NCBI GenBank assembly: GCA_027029065.1
Contig: JALVGO010000219.1
Coordinates: 1-9,297 of the forward strand
DNA: 9,297 bases
Direction: 5' to 3'
DNA from: Sulfurovum sp.
GTDB lineage: Bacteria; Campylobacterota; Campylobacteria; Campylobacterales; Sulfurovaceae
Shown: in pieces, positions 6,169 to 9,297 of the stretch
Position numbering within the stretch: the first letter of the stretch is position 1
Layout: every line of letters begins with the position of its first letter
The notes under the pieces: model-generated
What the model was told of the DNA's origin: nothing
Seen by the model: the letters and a program-made list of their open reading frames with translations, nothing else
Databases searched by the model: none
Position numbers and translations under genes: made by a program

Positions 6169-7497
6169 AAAACAATAATGCTTGCATTATTGTTAATTCC
6201 AGGAGTTTCCATGGCAAATTCACTGCCCAAACACTACACCAAAACCCTCGACAACGGGCTTGAGGTGGTCGTTATCCCTATGCACAACGACTCCAATGTC
6301 ATCACTACTGACATCTACTACAAGGTAGGCAGCCGTAACGAAGTGCTGGGCAAAAGCGGTATGGCACACATGCTTGAACACCTCAGTTTCAAATCGACCA
6401 AGAAACTCAAAGAGGGAGAGTTTGATGTCATTGTCAAAAGCCATGGCGGGGTGGACAATGCCGCTACCGGGTTTGACAAGACACACTACTTCATCAAAAC
6501 TGCCAGTAAAAATCTCGACATGACACTCGACCTTTTCTCCGAACTCATGCACAACCTCAAACTTGACGATGAAGAGTTTCAAAGAGAACGTCAGGTGGTT
6601 GCCGAGGAGCGACGGCTCAGAACAGACAACAGTCCCATGGGCTACCTCTACTTCCGCCTTTTTAACACCCACTATGTCTACCACCCCTACCACTGGCTGC
6701 CCATCGGATTTATGGAAGATATCCAAAGCTGGAAGATCGAAGATATCAGAGCCTTCTACCACCGCTACTACCAACCCTGCAATGCCATCCTCATCGTTGC
6801 GGGAGACATTGAACCAGAGCAGGTCTTCAGTGCCGCGCAGCACTATTTTGGCAGCATCAAGAACGAACACCCCATCCCGAAGGTAACGGCAACCGAACCG
6901 AAAATAGACGGTACCAAACGTGCCGTGCTGCACAAAGAAAGTAACCGTGTCGACACTATCGCCATCGCCTACCCCATTCCCAATTACGAAGATGACGATC
7001 AGGTGGTACTCTCCGCTATCAGCCACATATTAAGCCACGGCAAAAGTTCATGGTTTGAAAAAGAGCTTGTCCATGATAAACATCTTGTCAACCAGATCTA
7101 CGGCTACAATATGGAGATGAAAGATCCCGGCATTTTCCTCATCATGGCAATGGCAAACCCCGGTGTTGACATAAATGAGGTCGAAAAAGCGATCCTAGCC
7201 GAGCTTGAGAAACTCAAAAGCGGTCATGTCACACAGGAGGAACTTGACAAGGTCAAGATCAACACCAAAGCCGAGTTCATCTACTCACTGGAGAGCTCAA
7301 ACAACGTTGCCAGCCTCTACGGAGACTATCTGGTCAAGGGCAACCTGAAGCCTTTACTTGAATATGAAGAGAAATTGGATAAAATAACGCTCAAGGATAT
7401 CGTGCGTGTGGCGAAGAAGTACTTCAACCATGACTTCTCCACCACAGTCATTTTAAAAAAGCACGATGACAACAACACAGCCAAACAGGAACAGTAA
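6055..7497 (+). CDS. M16 family zinc metallopeptidase (pitrilysin/insulinase type), start uncertain
   Basis: M16 proteins are zinc peptidases of the pitrilysin/mitochondrial processing peptidase clan; this single-unit type (about 430 residues from SLPKHY onward) is M16B-like and probably periplasmic. Numbered from the ATG at 6055, the inverted zinc motif HMLEH is at 105-109 and the third ligand lies in VVAEERR (Glu184/185), about 76 residues later as in active enzymes. The inactive-like C-terminal domain contains LSHGKSSWFEKELV and MANPGVDINEVEKAI. Start choice is difficult. ATG 6055 has GAGG 8 nt upstream but reads through a heptad repeat (FLIPHSSFLIK). ATG 6178 gives a signal-peptide-like MLALLLIPGVSMA without a Shine-Dalgarno. 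ATG 6211 has a perfect AGGAG (6201-6205) but would remove the export signal. I give the 6055 start as the longest supported by a Shine-Dalgarno. Its stop overlaps dapA by 1 nt (TAATG). The substrate is unknown. Confidence 0.9.
   Translation: MKNVCMLFFKKLLLIPNNKSIVKQYKPTFLIPHSSFLIKTIMLALLLIPGVSMANSLPKHYTKTLDNGLEVVVIPMHNDSNVITTDIYYKVGSRNEVLGKSGMAHMLEHLSFKSTKKLKEGEFDVIVKSHGGVDNAATGFDKTHYFIKTASKNLDMTLDLFSELMHNLKLDDEEFQRERQVVAEERRLRTDNSPMGYLYFRLFNTHYVYHPYHWLPIGFMEDIQSWKIEDIRAFYHRYYQPCNAILIVAGDIEPEQVFSAAQHYFGSIKNEHPIPKVTATEPKIDGTKRAVLHKESNRVDTIAIAYPIPNYEDDDQVVLSAISHILSHGKSSWFEKELVHDKHLVNQIYGYNMEMKDPGIFLIMAMANPGVDINEVEKAILAELEKLKSGHVTQEELDKVKINTKAEFIYSLESSNNVASLYGDYLVKGNLKPLLEYEEKLDKITLKDIVRVAKKYFNHDFSTTVILKKHDDNNTAKQEQ
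6171..6194. repeat. Perfect 24-bp palindrome across a candidate M16 start codon
   Basis: AACAATAATGC (6171-6181) and GCATTATTGTT (6184-6194) are exact inverted copies separated by TT. The ATG at 6178-6180 is inside the left arm, and the right arm encodes part of the hydrophobic core of the signal peptide. It could hinder initiation at 6178 in RNA, be a protein-binding palindrome, or reflect chance in hydrophobic, T-rich coding sequence. Confidence 0.5.
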
Positions 7498-8393
7498 TGG
7501 ATACCTATATTACCGGTGCAACCACTGCACTGATCACCCCGTTTAAGAACGGACAGCTTGACGAAGCGACCTTCGCAACCCTTATCAAACGACAGATCGA
7601 CAACGGCATCGATGCCGTCTGCCCTGTCGGTACGACCGGCGAGAGTGCCACACTCAGCCATGACGAACACAAGCGCTGCATAGAGATCGCCGTTGAGGTT
7701 TGTAAAGGGACACAGACCAAAGTCCTTGCCGGTGCGGGCAGCAACGCCACACACGAAGCGATCGACATTGCCAAACATGCCGAAAGCTGCGGGGTAGATG
7801 CTATCTTCTCCGTCAGTCCCTACTACAACAAACCAAGCCAGGAGGGACTCTACCAGCACTACAAAGCCATCGCTTCAGCAGTCGCTGTGCCTTTCATGCT
7901 CTACAACGTACCCGGACGTACCGGCGTGGACATCTTGCCAGATACCGTTAAAAGACTCTTTGATGATGTACCCAACATCATGGGTATCAAAGAGGCGACA
8001 GGTTCCATCGAGCGTACCGTAGAGCTGCTGGCAAAAGTGCCTGAACTCTACGTCTTCAGCGGTGACGATGCCATCGACTTCCCTATTCTTGCAAGCGGAG
8101 GCAAAGGGGTCACATCGGTCACCTCCAACCTGCTGCCGGACATGAAAGCCAAACTGGTACATGCAGCACTTGCAGGTGATTTCAAAACCGCCAAAGCGCT
8201 CAATGACGATCTCTTTGCCATCAACAAAGTGCTCTTCTGTGAAAGCAACCCCATCCCCATCAAAGCGGCGATGTACATTGCAGGACTGACAGAGACACTG
8301 GAGTACAGACTGCCGCTGGTACCGCCAAGCAGTGAAAACATGAAAAAGATCGAAGAGGTCATGAAACAATACCACATCGCAGGAGTAGCCTAA
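7497..8393 (+). CDS. dapA: 4-hydroxy-tetrahydrodipicolinate synthase
   Basis: DapA condenses pyruvate with aspartate semialdehyde, the first committed step to diaminopimelate and lysine, through a Schiff base in a TIM barrel. The 298-residue length is typical. Visible active-site residues match E. coli DapA: the T46-T47 pair in GTTGES (E. coli T44/T45), Y109-Y110 in SPYYNKPSQEG (E. coli Y107), Y136 in LYNVPGRTG with R141 (E. coli Y133, R138), and Schiff-base lysine K165 in MGIKEATGS (E. coli K161). The ATG overlaps the peptidase stop (TAATG), with AGGA (7487-7490) upstream, and its own stop overlaps the next start in the same way. This suggests one operon with coupled translation. Diaminopimelate is needed for peptidoglycan, which links it loosely to murJ nearby. 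Identification is firm. Confidence 0.98.
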   Translation: MDTYITGATTALITPFKNGQLDEATFATLIKRQIDNGIDAVCPVGTTGESATLSHDEHKRCIEIAVEVCKGTQTKVLAGAGSNATHEAIDIAKHAESCGVDAIFSVSPYYNKPSQEGLYQHYKAIASAVAVPFMLYNVPGRTGVDILPDTVKRLFDDVPNIMGIKEATGSIERTVELLAKVPELYVFSGDDAIDFPILASGGKGVTSVTSNLLPDMKAKLVHAALAGDFKTAKALNDDLFAINKVLFCESNPIPIKAAMYIAGLTETLEYRLPLVPPSSENMKKIEEVMKQYHIAGVA

Positions 8394-9172
8394 TGAGTAC
8401 TATGAAGGGAAAAACCGCCGTTATCACAGGAGCCACCAAAGGCATCGGACTGGCAGTTGCCAAAAAATTTGCTCAAAACGGTGTCAATGTCGCATTTACC
8501 TACAACTCCAACAAAGAGGCAGCTGACAAGATTGCTGCGGAGCTTGAAGCAGAGTACGGCATCAAAGCAAGAGCCTATCCTCTCGACATCCTCGACACCG
8601 ACCAGTTCAAACCGCTCTTTGCCGCTATCGATGAAGATTTCGACCGTGTAGACTTCTTTGTCTCCAACGCCATGATCTACGGCCGTCCGGTTGTCGGCGG
8701 TTACGGCAGATTTATGAAACTACGCCCCAAAAAAGGTCTGACAAACATCTACACTGCAACAGTCGGTGCGTTTGTGGCAGGCTCGCAGGAAGCGGCAAAA
8801 CGCATGGAGAAAGTCGGCGGCGGCTCTATCGTTACACTAAGCTCGACAGGGAACCTGATCTACATCGAAAACTACGCAGGGCATGGTACTAACAAAGCAG
8901 CCGTAGAAGCCATGGCACGCTACGCAGCCGTTGAACTTGGCGAAATGGGCATCCGCGTCAACGCCGTTAGCGGCGGTCCCATCGACACCGACGCACTCAA
9001 AGCCTTCACCAACTACGAAGAGGTCAAAGCCGAAACCATCAAACGCTCCGCCCTCAACCGTATGGGAAGCCCCGAAGACCTCGCCGGCGCCATCTACTTC
9101 CTCTGCACCGACGATGCAAGCTGGATCACCGGACAGACGATTGTTGTGGATGGGGGAACGACGTTTAGATAA
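8393..9172 (+). CDS. SDR-family reductase resembling FabL-type enoyl-ACP reductase
   Basis: This 259-residue short-chain dehydrogenase has the Rossmann cofactor motif TGATKGIG (12-19), SNA at 91-93 in place of the usual NNAG, and the C-terminal WITGQTIVVDGG (244-255). Its catalytic pair is Y161 and K168, spaced Y-x6-K as in enoyl-ACP reductases rather than the classical Y-x3-K. The stretch ENYAGHGTNKAA followed by NAVSGGPIDTDALKAF (190-205) resembles Bacillus FabL from memory, including GGxIDTDALK. FabL enzymes perform the NADPH-dependent last step of each fatty-acid elongation cycle. Whether this is the main enoyl reductase or a second one beside FabI cannot be seen here. The ATG at 8393 has AGGAG (8381-8385) 7 nt upstream and overlaps dapA by 1 nt; ATG 8402 is a weaker alternative. 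The gene stop codon merges into a heptad repeat. The SDR call is firm; the FabL role is likely. Confidence 0.9.
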   Translation: MSTMKGKTAVITGATKGIGLAVAKKFAQNGVNVAFTYNSNKEAADKIAAELEAEYGIKARAYPLDILDTDQFKPLFAAIDEDFDRVDFFVSNAMIYGRPVVGGYGRFMKLRPKKGLTNIYTATVGAFVAGSQEAAKRMEKVGGGSIVTLSSTGNLIYIENYAGHGTNKAAVEAMARYAAVELGEMGIRVNAVSGGPIDTDALKAFTNYEEVKAETIKRSALNRMGSPEDLAGAIYFLCTDDASWITGQTIVVDGGTTFR

Positions 9173-9226
9173 TTAGGAATTAGGAATTAGGAATTAGGAA
9201 TTAGGAATTAGGAATTAGGAATTGAG
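9171..9226. repeat. Heptanucleotide tandem repeat, seven AATTAGG copies plus a variant
   Basis: Seven perfect copies of AATTAGG (9171-9219) are followed by the variant AATTGAG (9220-9226). The first copy overlaps the reductase TAA stop codon (9170-9172). The motif belongs to the same heptad family as the AATGAGG / AATTGGG units near 6040-6060. Perfect repeats of this kind are prone to copy-number change; here the variation would lie outside coding sequence but upstream of the next promoter. Confidence 0.95.
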
Positions 9227-9253
9227 TCCTCTGAAAAACCCAAGCAAAAATGC

Positions 9254-9259
9254 TAAAAT
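9254..9259 (+). promoter_or_regulatory. -10 box of the gene at the right edge
   Basis: TAAAAT preceded by TGC, giving an extended -10 form (TGnTAAAAT), 32 nt upstream of a well-supported start codon. Transcription would start near 9266. Confidence 0.55.
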
Positions 9260-9290
9260 ACCCTAACACAAAAGAGGAGGAGAAAAAACG

Positions 9291-9297
9291 ATGTCAA
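9291..9297 (+). CDS. Start of an unidentified gene, cut by the window edge
   Basis: ATG TCA followed by one base, with a very strong Shine-Dalgarno AGGAGGAG (9275-9282) at suitable spacing and a -10 box before it. Only two codons are visible, so the product cannot be named. The strong ribosome binding site suggests a well-expressed gene. Confidence 0.6.

Noticed and set aside
6220..7026. Long minus-strand reading frame opposite the M16 gene
   Set aside because: It is a shadow of a strongly supported metallopeptidase gene with an intact zinc motif; no ribosome binding site or family resemblance.
9171..9226. Heptad array as a CRISPR
   Set aside because: Seven-base units are directly adjacent with no spacers.

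Overview
The window looks like chromosomal DNA from a Campylobacterota (epsilonproteobacterial) genome, most likely an environmental Sulfurovum- or Sulfurimonas-type organism. This rests on the gene order ruvA / murJ / cysS / pyrD / M16 peptidase / dapA / SDR reductase, which I recall from Campylobacter jejuni (the Cj0799-Cj0807 region), on TATAAT-like -10 boxes with poor -35 elements, and on the style of the protein sequences. The genus is inference.

Layout: the left edge holds the 3'-truncated ruvA gene (minus strand), divergent from murJ, the lipid II flippase gene. murJ converges with a minus-strand gene for a small Aer/CetB-type PAS redox or energy sensor. A 423-bp intergenic region follows. 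On the minus strand it carries a class I cyclic-di-GMP (GEMM-I) riboswitch aptamer with its own promoter, forming the leader of the PAS gene. Next to it lies a 160-bp near-symmetrical palindromic element flanked by TACAA direct repeats. Then comes the promoter of cysS on the plus strand. cysS overlaps a small outer-membrane beta-barrel gene by 4 bp. A new promoter then drives pyrD, followed by a tight M16 peptidase / dapA / FabL-like reductase run joined by two TAATG overlaps.

Two groups of heptanucleotide repeats mark the right half. One forms a fold-back structure that appears to have split the signal-peptide region of the M16 peptidase gene. The other is seven perfect AATTAGG copies starting in the stop codon of the reductase. 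The window ends at the promoter, Shine-Dalgarno and first two codons of another gene.

Most proteins are housekeeping: recombination, peptidoglycan precursor export, Cys-tRNA charging, pyrimidine, lysine/DAP and fatty-acid synthesis. The noteworthy material is non-coding: the c-di-GMP riboswitch in front of an Aer-like sensor, the palindromic element whose arm differences are mostly G-U compatible on one strand only, and the heptad fold-back at the peptidase start.
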